Source of the DNA: Pseudomonadota bacterium
GTDB lineage: Bacteria > Desulfobacterota > Desulfovibrionia > Desulfovibrionales > Desulfovibrionaceae
Direction: 5' to 3'
NCBI GenBank assembly: GCA_018816865.1
Contig: JAHIUW010000037.1
Span: 1 to 62,875, forward strand
DNA length: 62,875 bases
Below the pieces are notes generated by a model. It ran no database searches, was not told the DNA's origin, and worked only from the letters and a program-made list of their open reading frames with translations. Made by a program: the position numbers and the translations under genes. Positions 55,581 to 62,875 of the stretch are shown here, piece after piece; position 1 is the first letter of the stretch, and each line of letters opens with the position of its first letter.

Positions 55581-56144
55581 TCAGGGCTGCATGGCGGTAA
55601 TGAAATCCGAAACCGCAGTGCCCAAGAGTTCGGACAGGGAGGAGTCGAACAGGGCCTCGCTCTTGGCGCGCGAAGCAGGGAAGATCATCTGTTCCCAATG
55701 CCCCACATAGGTCTTTTTCAACACCACACGTTCACCTTCCAACAGAGTCAACCGCAGATCCAGGTCCAGGGCATGGTCCATGCCTTCGGTCACAAGCCGG
55801 GCGGCATGCACCTCGCCATCGACCACGTAACGCGGCAGTTCCTGGCCCTGAACGGCCCCAGCTTGACATCCGCTGGCCGTGAATTCGGCAATCAGGGCCT
55901 CCTGGACCCACTGGTCCACCCCGCGACCATCGGGCCGAAAGGCAACGCTCTCGTTATGGCCCAGCATCTTGTCCGTCCTAAGATCCACGATGGGGGCCAC
56001 ACCCACAGTCTGAGCACAAGGAACGGCAGAACCAACCGCTGTATAATCCAGGGTGATGCGGTTGTCCTTGGGGCCGCAACCGGCCAATCCCATCAATGCC
56101 GCCAGGCAGAATGCAACGGCGATCTTCTTGTACATGGACTTCAT
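55581..56144 (-). CDS. hypothetical lipoprotein (YajG/ABC-auxiliary-like)
   Basis: 187 aa. Signal peptide with lipobox LAGC (Cys about residue 23). The mature part is a short alpha-beta domain (DNRITLDYTAVG, AQTVGVAPIVDLR, and a helix VQEALIAEF) that recalls the YajG or LptE-like small envelope lipoproteins, but no motif is diagnostic. It precedes the hybrid kinase gene by 85 nt, so it may be co-transcribed. Its function is unknown. Confidence 0.75.
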   Translation of the reverse strand: MKSMYKKIAVAFCLAALMGLAGCGPKDNRITLDYTAVGSAVPCAQTVGVAPIVDLRTDKMLGHNESVAFRPDGRGVDQWVQEALIAEFTASGCQAGAVQGQELPRYVVDGEVHAARLVTEGMDHALDLDLRLTLLEGERVVLKKTYVGHWEQMIFPASRAKSEALFDSSLSELLGTAVSDFITAMQP

Positions 56145-56270
56145 GCCGACCTCTCAACTCTGTTGAAGGTTTGATCAAAACGACCCCACACTCGTGCCGG
56201 GGACAAGCTCACTTGACTTTCAAAACATGGCATGTGATGCCCGCAACAATATGACCAGATGGAGCCTTGC

Positions 56271-57041
56271 ATGAACAATACGGACACTACGCAACAGTTT
56301 CTTGACAGCCTGCCGGAAATCGAACCCGACACGTCCTTCGCCTTTGGCTGCCATCCCGAAGTGCCCTGCTTCAACGCCTGCTGCAGCGACCTGCACCTGA
56401 TGCTCACCCCCTTTGATGTCCTGCGCCTGCGGCGCTTCCTCAAGGAGTCGAGCAACGATTTCATCAAGAACCGGGCCGACGTCCATCTTGCGCCTGACAC
56501 GGGCCTGCCGCTGTTCAGGCTACGGATGTGCGACGATTCGCGCAAGAGCTGTCCGTTCGTGCGCAAGGAGGGATGCTCCATCTATCCCGACCGACCCGGG
56601 GCCTGCCGCACCTATCCCCTGGGCCGCGCCACCCGCACGGACAAGGAGGGCAACGTCCTTGAGCGGTTCTTCCTGGTTCGCGAGGCCCACTGCCGGGGAT
56701 TCGAGCAAACCACGCAGTGGACGCCCGCGCAGTGGCTCAAGGACCAGGGCCTGGAAGCATACAACACCAATAACGACCGCTTCATGCTGCTCCTGGCGCG
56801 CATCAAGGAGACCGGCCACCCGGTGGACCCCAGGCACTCCAACATGGCCGCGCTGGCGCTGTACCAGCTGGACAACTTCGCTCAGTTCCTGAGCGACACC
56901 AAACTGCTGGAGCGACTGGAGATGGACGATACGCGCAAAGAGGCCATCGCTCAAGACGAGGAAGCCCGGCTCGAATTCGCCATCGAGTGGCTGGAACTGA
57001 TCATGTTCGGCGACGGCAAGACCCTGAGGCCCAAGTCATGA
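56271..57041 (+). CDS. YkgJ-family cysteine cluster protein
   Basis: 256 aa from the ATG at 56271 (GGAG 6 nt upstream). The Cys pattern is the YkgJ one: [10 protein letters not shown] early, then [26 protein letters not shown]. This family binds zinc or an Fe-S cluster; biochemical role not established. C-terminal 100 residues are helical. Its stop overlaps the next gene's start by 4 nt (ATGA), so it is co-translated with the heptose-phosphate adenylyltransferase. Confidence 0.87.
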   Translation: MNNTDTTQQFLDSLPEIEPDTSFAFGCHPEVPCFNACCSDLHLMLTPFDVLRLRRFLKESSNDFIKNRADVHLAPDTGLPLFRLRMCDDSRKSCPFVRKEGCSIYPDRPGACRTYPLGRATRTDKEGNVLERFFLVREAHCRGFEQTTQWTPAQWLKDQGLEAYNTNNDRFMLLLARIKETGHPVDPRHSNMAALALYQLDNFAQFLSDTKLLERLEMDDTRKEAIAQDEEARLEFAIEWLELIMFGDGKTLRPKS

Positions 57042-57535
57042 GTGCGCCAACCGCCCAGAGCGCCAAGATCGTCAAGCGGTCCGAACTGGCCACCCGTCTG
57101 GGGGCACTGCGTAACACAAAGCGCGTTGTCTTCACCAACGGCTGCTACGACATCCTGCACCCCGGCCACGTGGACCTGCTAGCCCGCGCCCGCGCCCTGG
57201 GCGACCTGTTGGTGGTCGGTGTCAACGACGACGCCTCCGTACGCAGGCAGAACAAGATCCCCGCGCGACCGCTGAACCCGCTGGCCCACCGCATGGCGGT
57301 CCTGGCCGGGCTCGAAAGTGTGGACTTTGTGACCTCGTTTTCCGAGGACACCCCCCTGGCGCTGATTTCAGAACTGCTGCCCCAGGTACTGGTCAAGGGC
57401 GGAGACTGGAAGCTGGAGAGCATCGTCGGCCGCGAGGTGGTAGAAGCCCACGGCGGCGAAGTGCACTCCCTGCCGCTCCTGCCTGGCCATTCCACCACCG
57501 CGCTCATCCAAAGAATCCTCAAGCTGGGTTCGTAG
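57038..57535 (+). CDS. rfaE2: D-glycero-beta-D-manno-heptose 1-phosphate adenylyltransferase
   Basis: 165 aa. Cytidylyltransferase-like fold: [19 protein letters not shown] (with HxGH) and [11 protein letters not shown]. It makes ADP-heptose for the LPS inner core. This is the adenylyltransferase half of HldE as a separate protein; the kinase half is not adjacent. Start on the ATGA overlap with the YkgJ gene. Its presence shows a Gram-negative, LPS-bearing cell. Confidence 0.94.
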   Translation: MSAPTAQSAKIVKRSELATRLGALRNTKRVVFTNGCYDILHPGHVDLLARARALGDLLVVGVNDDASVRRQNKIPARPLNPLAHRMAVLAGLESVDFVTSFSEDTPLALISELLPQVLVKGGDWKLESIVGREVVEAHGGEVHSLPLLPGHSTTALIQRILKLGS

Positions 57536-57652
57536 CGGCACCGTTCGCCCCCCTCCACCGGGATCGGCCTGCGCGCGGCCTGCGCCCCAGGCAATGCCTC
57601 CTGTCCGGCACTCAAGTCCGGCCTGCGCAAGCAGCGCTCCGAGCCTGAGGCG

Positions 57653-58546
57653 TCAACAGCCGGCCTTGCTCCCGGACAACTCGGCCAGCACCTTGATCAC
57701 GGCAGAAAAATCCATCTCCCCCAGCCCCTTGGCCTTGGCCGCCCCGTAGAGCTGTTGCATGGCCGCTGCGGCCGGAATTGCAGCCCCGGTCTCGTAAGCC
57801 GTATCCACGGCATACTTCAGATCCTTGGCCATGTGCTTCAACGGAAATTGGGCCGGAAAGTAGTCCTCGCGCAGCATCTTCTCCTTCTGACCGAAGAGCC
57901 CACAGGCCAAGGGCCCCGCGTTCAGCACTTCAAACAGCACGTCGTCGCTGAGCCCACCAGCCCGGCCAAAGCTGAGCATCTCGCCCAAGGCCTCCATCAT
58001 GTTGCCTAGCAGCATATTGATGGCCATCTTGACCATGGAACCCTGACCCACGTCTCCACAATAGACGACCTGCTTGCCCATGGACAGGAACAGCGGGGTC
58101 AATGCCTGAATAGTATCCTTCGGACCTCCGGCCAGGATCACCAGCGATCCCTCCTCAGCGGGTCTCTTGGACCCGGAGACCGGGGCATCCACATAGGTCA
58201 CACCGAGGGGAGCCAGGCCGGAGGCGATCTCCCGGGCATAGGCCGGAGATACGGAACCCATATTGACAAAGACCTTGCCCCGCTCAAGCCCCCGGGCACA
58301 GCCGTCCTCTCCGGTCAGCAGGGCATACACAGCCTCGGGCCCGGTGAGCATGCTGATCACCACGTCGCTGGACACTGCCAACTCCCTGGGGGTTGCCGCC
58401 ACCCTGGCCCCCAGCTCGGCCAGGATCACGGTCTTGTCGCGTGAACGGTTATAGACCATGAGCGGCCAACCGCCCTGCAAAACGTTCTCTGCCATGGCCT
58501 GGCCCATGATCCCCAAACCCATGAAACCGATGCGCTGCTTATCCAT
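57653..58546 (-). CDS. beta-hydroxyacid dehydrogenase (3-hydroxyisobutyrate/glyoxylate-succinic semialdehyde type)
   Basis: 297 aa. NAD(P)-binding GLGIMGQAMAENVL, substrate motif DAPVSGSKRPAEEGSL, and catalytic Lys in QGSMVKMAINMLLG (about K170). It reduces or oxidises a small beta-hydroxyacid. Closest pattern is the GLYR/succinic semialdehyde reductase type, given VSGSKRPAEEG, but the substrate is open. Convergent with rfaE2, alone on its transcript. Confidence 0.92.
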   Translation of the reverse strand: MDKQRIGFMGLGIMGQAMAENVLQGGWPLMVYNRSRDKTVILAELGARVAATPRELAVSSDVVISMLTGPEAVYALLTGEDGCARGLERGKVFVNMGSVSPAYAREIASGLAPLGVTYVDAPVSGSKRPAEEGSLVILAGGPKDTIQALTPLFLSMGKQVVYCGDVGQGSMVKMAINMLLGNMMEALGEMLSFGRAGGLSDDVLFEVLNAGPLACGLFGQKEKMLREDYFPAQFPLKHMAKDLKYAVDTAYETGAAIPAAAAMQQLYGAAKAKGLGEMDFSAVIKVLAELSGSKAGC

Positions 58547-58727
58547 TGCGATCCTCGCTCAGATTCTTGATTTTCTGCTGGGCGGAGCATACCCCTGCCC
58601 GCCCCATTTTTCCAGCCCGACAAATCCGAAAACCAGCCCACGCCGCAAGCCCTCCACCTGACCGGGGAAAGCGGTTGCATTTTACCAGTTCCTGATGTTT
58701 CTATGGTGTACAGTTAAAAGCCCGTTC

Positions 58728-60179
58728 ATGGAGCCCATTGTGGATCACTACGAGAAACTGCACACCTTGCGCGCCCTTGTGGTGGATGACGACCCCGTCA
58801 TCTGCGAAGGGTTGGCCATGGCCCTCGAAGACGAAGGCTTCGAGGTGACCATGCACATGCGTGGGGCCAATGCCGTGGACGCCTTTGACGAGATATCTCC
58901 GGACATCGCCTTCATCGACGTCGTCATGCCGGACATGAACGGCCTGGAACTCACCGAACGACTCAAGGCCTTGAAGCCGTCCCTGGAGGTTGTGATCGTC
59001 AGCGGCTCACCCAGTTCAGAGAACATCATCCGCGCCATGCAACTCGGGGCCTACGACTTTCTGACAAAACCCTTCCAGCCAGGCAGCCTCAAACTCTGCC
59101 TCTCGCGCTTCTATGAGCGCCTCGAACTGAAACGGCGCATGGAACTGGCCGAAAGCCGCCACGAGATGCTCATCCAGAACATCCCCCTATTCATCTTCCG
59201 TTTGCGGGAAGACTTTTCCTTGGGGTTCGCCAATCGAGCCAGCGTGTCCATGCTCGGTTACACGCCACAGGAAGTCCTGTCCCAGGACAACTGGATCATC
59301 TCCCGCATCCGGATGCGCGACCGCGCCAGAGTCAGGAACATCCTGGTCAACGCCTTTGACAGCCACTACCCGCTGACCGTGCAATGCCGTCTGGTGCACC
59401 GCCGCGGTTTCGATGTGCACGGCATCCTCAAAACCCTGCCCGCCCCCCCCGAAGAAGGCCTGCGGATGCTCGATTGCGTTTTCATGGATATTTCCCAGCG
59501 TATCTATGAGGAACAGTCCAGGGTCCAGGACGAAAAACTGAAAACCATCAGCTCCATCTCCGAGGAGGTGGCTCACGAAATCCGCAACCCCCTGATGTCC
59601 ATCGGCGGTTTTGCCAGGCGGCTGTCGGCCAAGGCTCCGGACTTTCCGGAAACGGAGATCATCCTGCGCGAATCCAAACGGCTGGAGAATCTGCTGGACC
59701 GCATCAAGGGCTACCTCGAGGCCCCCGTGCCCGTGGAGCGACGTAGGGTTTCGCTGGAGACCGTGCTCGCCGGACAGGTGGAGACCATGCTGGCCGAACT
59801 GAACAGCGAGGGTATCTCGCTGGACGCGGCCTGCGAACCGGGCCTGCCGGACGCCCTGGCCGATCCCGCCATGCTCTCCCGAGCCTTCGGAATCCTGCTG
59901 GTGGATGCATCGCGGGTCCTTAATCGCGGCGGGGCGTTGCGGGTCAGGGCCTTCGAGGCCGGAGAAAAGGTAAACACCACCTTCGACTACGAATTATCAA
60001 AACTCAAGGATATCGACCCCGAACGCATCTACCTACCCTATGAGGCCGGCGGCTACGGCCTGCCCAACTGCTACCGGCTGGCCAGGGAAATGGGGGGAAT
60101 GCTCAGCATGACCAGAGAGGACGGCAGAGTGGTCTTCACCCTCTCGCTTCCCAAGGCCCAAGCCAACGCGCGCCGTTGA
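58728..60179 (+). CDS. receiver-PAS-histidine-kinase protein with degenerate ATPase part
   Basis: 483 aa from the ATG at 58728; an in-frame ATG at 58695 is possible, and neither has a clear ribosome site. Receiver domain (about 12-130) with phospho-Asp D64 (FIDVVMPDMNG) and K114 (FLTKPF). PAS (about 148-260), HisKA with H283 (EEVAHEIRNPLMSI). The C-terminal 120 residues fit a HATPase poorly: ILLVDASRV stands where the N-box is expected with Asp for the catalytic Asn, the G1 DxGxG is missing, and only GGYGLPNCYRLA resembles G2. It may be a kinase with weak or no activity. The two TPR genes follow downstream. Confidence 0.9.
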   Translation: MEPIVDHYEKLHTLRALVVDDDPVICEGLAMALEDEGFEVTMHMRGANAVDAFDEISPDIAFIDVVMPDMNGLELTERLKALKPSLEVVIVSGSPSSENIIRAMQLGAYDFLTKPFQPGSLKLCLSRFYERLELKRRMELAESRHEMLIQNIPLFIFRLREDFSLGFANRASVSMLGYTPQEVLSQDNWIISRIRMRDRARVRNILVNAFDSHYPLTVQCRLVHRRGFDVHGILKTLPAPPEEGLRMLDCVFMDISQRIYEEQSRVQDEKLKTISSISEEVAHEIRNPLMSIGGFARRLSAKAPDFPETEIILRESKRLENLLDRIKGYLEAPVPVERRRVSLETVLAGQVETMLAELNSEGISLDAACEPGLPDALADPAMLSRAFGILLVDASRVLNRGGALRVRAFEAGEKVNTTFDYELSKLKDIDPERIYLPYEAGGYGLPNCYRLAREMGGMLSMTREDGRVVFTLSLPKAQANARR

Positions 60180-60254
60180 TGCCCCCAGCCTTTCGCCCTG
60201 GAATTTATCACCCTTTTCCGTTATCCTTGGTCAGATCAATCAAACCCCCAGAGA

Positions 60255-60268
60255 CCTCCCCAGGGAGG
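60255..60268 (+). promoter_or_regulatory. short hairpin covering the ribosome site of the first TPR gene
   Basis: The arms CCTCC / GGAGG enclose CCAG. The right arm is the Shine-Dalgarno of the gene at 60282, so translation could be held back by this stem. Confidence 0.35.
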
Positions 60269-60281
60269 GAGCGAGCACGGC

Positions 60282-61013
60282 ATGTCCATTTATCCACAAA
60301 TCCTGGGCGTTTATTCCCTGCAGCAGGCATCCAATGTCGGCACCGGCGGGACCCAGGGACAGTACGACCAAGTCACCTTCTGGTATGTCCGACGGATGAA
60401 CGACAACGACTACGAGGTACGGCCCCTGAACGCCTACCACGTTCCCTCGGGGGTCTGCACGACCCTGGAGCAGGGCGTCTTCGCATCCCAATATGTACCG
60501 GAACCGTCCTTTTACGAGATCCATACCCAGCCTGCCCTCAAGTCCCTGGAGGCCAAGATCGTCAAAGGCGAGGAGGAATTCGCCAAGGGCAATCTGGACG
60601 AGGCCGAACGGGCCTTCCTGAAGGCCCTGATGATCGACGACCAAAACGTCCCGGCGAACCTGGGCGTGGGCGCGGTCTACACGGAAAAAAAGGAATTCGA
60701 CAAGCTCAGGAAGGTCTTAAAGATCCTGTTGAACAAGGATGAGACGTTCGCCGCCGAGCAACGTCAGCGGTTCAACACTCTGGGCGCGAGCCTACGCAAA
60801 CAGGGACTGCACGACGAAGCCCTGGCCTACTACCTGAAGGCCCTGGAAAATTCCCAGGATGACGAGAACCTGCACTTCAACGTGGCACGGGTCTATTTCG
60901 AAAAAGGCGACCAGATGAAAACCATAGAGCATCTCGCCAAATGTCTGGCCATCAACCCCGGCCTTGAGGTGGCGCAAAAGTTTATGCGCCACTGCGAAAA
61001 GAAATTCAAATAG
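60282..61013 (+). CDS. TPR protein with novel N-terminal domain (first of tandem pair)
   Basis: 243 aa. Residues 1-90: a conserved non-TPR block (SIYPQILGVY, then TFWYVRRM with DYEVRPL, and a YVPEPSFYEIHT segment). Residues about 90-240: four TPR-like helix pairs (AKGNLDEAERAFLKALMID and so on, ending LAKCLAINPGLEVAQKFM). No signal peptide, no membrane segment. The gene at 61034 encodes a close paralogue of the same length and order. It lies 102 nt after the receiver-kinase gene and may belong to its transcript. TPRs bind partner proteins; the partner is not known. Confidence 0.85.
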   Translation: MSIYPQILGVYSLQQASNVGTGGTQGQYDQVTFWYVRRMNDNDYEVRPLNAYHVPSGVCTTLEQGVFASQYVPEPSFYEIHTQPALKSLEAKIVKGEEEFAKGNLDEAERAFLKALMIDDQNVPANLGVGAVYTEKKEFDKLRKVLKILLNKDETFAAEQRQRFNTLGASLRKQGLHDEALAYYLKALENSQDDENLHFNVARVYFEKGDQMKTIEHLAKCLAINPGLEVAQKFMRHCEKKFK

Positions 61014-61033
61014 TCCTCAGCAAAGGTTGTCTC

Positions 61034-61756
61034 ATGTATCCGCAGGTTCTCGGAATCTATGCCAAGAAAGGCGAAAAGGAGGTGGGCTCCGGTGGCACCA
61101 CCACCAGCTACACGCAGGAAACCTTCTGGTTCGCCCGCCGCTTGAGCGACGAGGATTACGAAGTCCGCCCCTTAAGTTCCGGCCATGTGCCCACGGGCAT
61201 CAAGACGATGCTCAGCAAAGGGGAATTCATCACCCAGTTCACCCCCGAACCCCGTTACTACGAAACCCGCACCCTGCCGGTGCTCAAATCCCTGCAGAAG
61301 AAGATCGAACTTGGCGAGCAGTTCTTCAAGAAAGGGCTGTTATCCAAGGCCGAAAGTGAATTCATGAAAGCCACCATGATCGACGAGGAGAATGCACAGG
61401 CCAATCTGGGCCTGGGGGCGGTCTACGCCGAACAGGGCGAGTTCAAGAAGGTCAGCAAGGTCATCGGCATCCTGTTGAACAGCGACCTGGCTTTTCAAGA
61501 GGAACAACGCAAGCAGTTCAACATCTTCGGCATCTCGCTGCGCAAACAGGGTATGCACGATGATGCCATCCGCTTCTACTCCAAGGCCCTGGAGTACAAT
61601 GCGGGGGACGAGCACCTGCACTTCAATCTGGCCCGCGCCCATTACGAGCACGGCGACCACCTCGAATGCCTGAAAAACCTCGAAACCGCCCTGAAGATCA
61701 AGTCGGATTTCGTCGAAGCCCAACAGTTTCTGGAATTCCTGCGCAAGACATCCTGA
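61034..61756 (+). CDS. TPR protein, second of tandem paralogous pair
   Basis: 240 aa. A line-by-line paralogue of the preceding gene: MYPQVLGIYAKK, TFWFARRL with DYEVRPL, ITQFTPEPRYYETRT, then the TPR array, with about half the residues identical in my reading. It starts 20 nt after the first copy with a weak ribosome site. Tandem duplication in place is the simplest origin. The role is unknown. Confidence 0.85.
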   Translation: MYPQVLGIYAKKGEKEVGSGGTTTSYTQETFWFARRLSDEDYEVRPLSSGHVPTGIKTMLSKGEFITQFTPEPRYYETRTLPVLKSLQKKIELGEQFFKKGLLSKAESEFMKATMIDEENAQANLGLGAVYAEQGEFKKVSKVIGILLNSDLAFQEEQRKQFNIFGISLRKQGMHDDAIRFYSKALEYNAGDEHLHFNLARAHYEHGDHLECLKNLETALKIKSDFVEAQQFLEFLRKTS

Positions 61757-61875
61757 GACCCCGCCCGGCAACGCATCAGGCCTGAACCGGCAGTATTTTC
61801 CTGGAATTCCTGGCGTGAATCCTGCAGTGACTAGGGAGTTAAGCTGAACGCACAAGCGGCAGCTTTCCTCCTTAC

Positions 61876-61907
61876 GGCGTCCGGGTGCCCACCCTGGACG
61901 CCTTTTT
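61876..61907 (+). terminator. terminator after the TPR pair
   Basis: The arms GGCGTCC / GGACGCC, with further pairing in the loop, are followed by TTTTT. Confidence 0.8.
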
Positions 61908-61936
61908 CATGCTATTAACGAAAATCATCAATAAAA

Positions 61937-61970
61937 AAGAGGACTAGCACGCATGTATGCTAATCCTCTT
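61937..61970 (-). terminator. minus-strand intrinsic terminator without an evident upstream gene
   Basis: On the minus strand AAGAGGATTAGCA pairs with TGCTAGTCCTCTT (one mismatch) around an 8-nt loop and is followed by TTTTTTATTG. The only possible client on that strand is a 46-codon frame at 61944-62084. Confidence 0.65.
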
Positions 61971-62084
61971 GAGCAGTCTCCCAACCCTATTCCCAACCTC
62001 CAAGGCCGAAATGAGCTTTTTGCCTATCAAGGGTGTGATCTCTGCTTGAGGCTTGCTCCCCGGACGATTCCCTTTCGTGCTCAT
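61944..62084 (-). CDS. possible small peptide gene (46 aa)
   Basis: A short frame reading MSTKGNRPGSKPQAEI..., basic and helical in its second half, ends inside the minus-strand terminator stem. There is no clear ribosome site. It could be a remnant or a small RNA. The surrounding 61.9-62.1 kb is otherwise without a gene. Confidence 0.25.
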   Translation of the reverse strand: MSTKGNRPGSKPQAEITPLIGKKLISALEVGNRVGRLLKRISIHAC

Positions 62085-62114
62085 AATGGGCTATGAGTAG
62101 GCGGGAGGTGTCGT

Positions 62115-62875
62115 ATGGGCTTCTTTAGTTATCTGATGAGGGTTTTGAATGGCGAGGATGGGGGCCGAGGTAAAGCCGTTAGTGGCGGCGTTGCCCAGCG
62201 GTCTTTTGGCAGGTTTAGCGAGAACGATGTAAAAACAATAGAGGAATGCGCAAACTCACTGGCTAGAGTATTGAACGAGTCTCTAGTGATCGCCAATGAG
62301 TCAAAGAATATTGAAACTCGCATTTCTCGGTTATGTGTTGCAAGAGAAAAACTCGATACATTGAAAGGAATGGCAATTAAATATCCATTCTTGGTATTGG
62401 GAAACTTAGATGCAGTCGAGGAGTCAATTGGTGTTGTAGACATTGAAACAGATTTAATGCAATACAATGATTATGCGAATATAAACGAAACTGGAAAACG
62501 TCTAGAGAATGACGGGTTAATAGCCGATGCAATAAAGGAATATGAAAAGATTGTATCGATGAAAGCTGATACTCCATTTGGATATAGGCGGCTAGCGATA
62601 CTGTATAGAAAGAATAAACTTGAAAAAGATGAGCTTAGAGTTGTATGTGCTGCTTTAGATAATATACCAAAAACCAACGAAAAGCATTACGAGTGGTTTA
62701 GGGACCGCAGGGACAAAATAATAAATAAGCTCAAATTGTACAGAGATAGTATTTACCTGACACTTGCCGCCCTTGGCGGGGTGATTTTTAGGCAGCGTTT
62801 TTGGCTGCCTTTTCCTTGGTCTTTTCATCCTTGGGCAGACCGTCCAGAAAGACCTGATTCGGAGTCCTGCCATTC
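62115..62875 (+). CDS. AT-rich hypothetical protein gene, probably truncated by an insertion sequence
   Basis: The frame starts at the ATG at 62115 with a strong GGAGG 6 nt upstream and stays open to the window end. The first about 213 residues look genuine (MGFFSYLMRVLNGEDGG, helical, with a TPR-like DAIKEYEKIVSMKADTPFGY). Codon use is AT-rich, unlike the neighbours, and suggests transfer. From about 62755 the DNA is the end of an insertion element whose transposase runs on the other strand, so the final about 40 codons are chimeric. I do not recognise the family. Confidence 0.7.
   Translation, partial: MGFFSYLMRVLNGEDGGRGKAVSGGVAQRSFGRFSENDVKTIEECANSLARVLNESLVIANESKNIETRISRLCVAREKLDTLKGMAIKYPFLVLGNLDAVEESIGVVDIETDLMQYNDYANINETGKRLENDGLIADAIKEYEKIVSMKADTPFGYRRLAILYRKNKLEKDELRVVCAALDNIPKTNEKHYEWFRDRRDKIINKLKLYRDSIYLTLAALGGVIFRQRFWLPFPWSFHPWADRPERPDSESCH
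62755..62875 (-). mobile_element. end of an insertion sequence (partial)
   Basis: A change of composition, a small GC hairpin (CCGCC-AAG-GGCGG) and the transposase 3' end on the minus strand mark an element entering from the right. Its exact end is not determined; TACCTGACACTTGCCG near 62753 may be the terminal repeat. Confidence 0.6.
62788..62875 (-). CDS. transposase C-terminus (partial)
   Basis: The last 28 residues (NGRTPNQVFLDGL, then a Lys/Ala-rich tail) and stop codon TAA of a DDE integrase-core transposase, probably IS481/IS3-type as judged by the NGRTPxQVFxDG ending. The rest lies beyond the window. Confidence 0.7.
   Translation of the reverse strand, partial: NGRTPNQVFLDGLPKDEKTKEKAAKNAA

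Noticed and set aside
62129-62467. 112-codon minus-strand frame in the AT-rich patch
   Set aside because: Antisense to the gene with the better ribosome site, with no motif.

Overview
The window is about 62.9 kb of GC-rich, gene-dense bacterial chromosome. Its gene content suggests a strictly anaerobic, Gram-negative, sulfate-reducer-like deltaproteobacterium, most plausibly Desulfovibrionales. The pointers are two ferredoxin-dependent 2-oxoacid oxidoreductases, a large NAD-type glutamate dehydrogenase, a one-chain succinyl-CoA ligase, Gram-negative envelope genes and many PAS/GAF sensory proteins. The species cannot be fixed from the sequence alone. I saw no rRNA, tRNA, CRISPR array or prophage. 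The only mobile element is the tail of an insertion sequence at the right edge, beside an AT-rich patch.

Layout. 0-1.8 kb: end of an RTX-type secreted protein, split by an in-frame amber codon. 1.9-3.8 kb (minus): proA-nadD. 4-8.8 kb (plus): a TPR membrane protein, iorA, iorB and a GAF/sigma-54 activator. 9-11.4 kb (minus): a cysteine synthase fused to a degenerate cysteinyl-tRNA-synthetase-like domain. 11.5-18 kb (plus): envelope genes (MptE/DUF115-like, VanZ-like, PAP2 phosphatase, GT39/ArnT-like transferase, AMIN lipoprotein), with a minus-strand 3D-domain protein inside. 18-23.3 kb: a chemotaxis transducer behind a good sigma-54 promoter, a small membrane peptide, a diguanylate cyclase, an AraC regulator and a periplasmic binding protein. 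23.5-27.4 kb (minus): the dnaJ/cbpA-cbpM-clpB chaperone operon. 27.5-37.3 kb: polysaccharide deacetylase, shikimate kinase-like protein, aminotransferase, a 990-residue protein of unknown family, a small hypothetical, a ClC transporter and a lipoprotein binding protein. 37.5-40.4 kb (plus): korDABC. 40.6-47 kb: CBS protein, fused SucC-SucD (minus), giant DUF748/AsmA-like protein. 47-52 kb: NAD-glutamate dehydrogenase (minus), a self-operated MarR gene and an iron-sulfur protein. 52-61.8 kb: CheW, hybrid kinase, lipoprotein, Cys-cluster protein, heptose-1-P adenylyltransferase, beta-hydroxyacid dehydrogenase, a receiver-PAS-kinase protein and two tandem TPR paralogues. 61.9-62.9 kb: AT-rich DNA with a gene cut by an insertion sequence.

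How the genes fit together. Glutamate dehydrogenase, 2-oxoglutarate:ferredoxin oxidoreductase and the fused succinyl-CoA ligase form a possible route from glutamate through 2-oxoglutarate and succinyl-CoA to succinate plus ATP and reduced ferredoxin. IorAB and the aminotransferase would handle aromatic or other amino acids in the same way. This suggests amino-acid oxidation as a theme, but the genes are not one operon, so it is inference. The most unusual items are the cysteine synthase/pseudo-synthetase fusion, the 990-residue protein with an internal duplication, the amber-interrupted RTX gene, the attenuator-like leader before korDABC, and the MarR palindrome overlapping its own -10 box.
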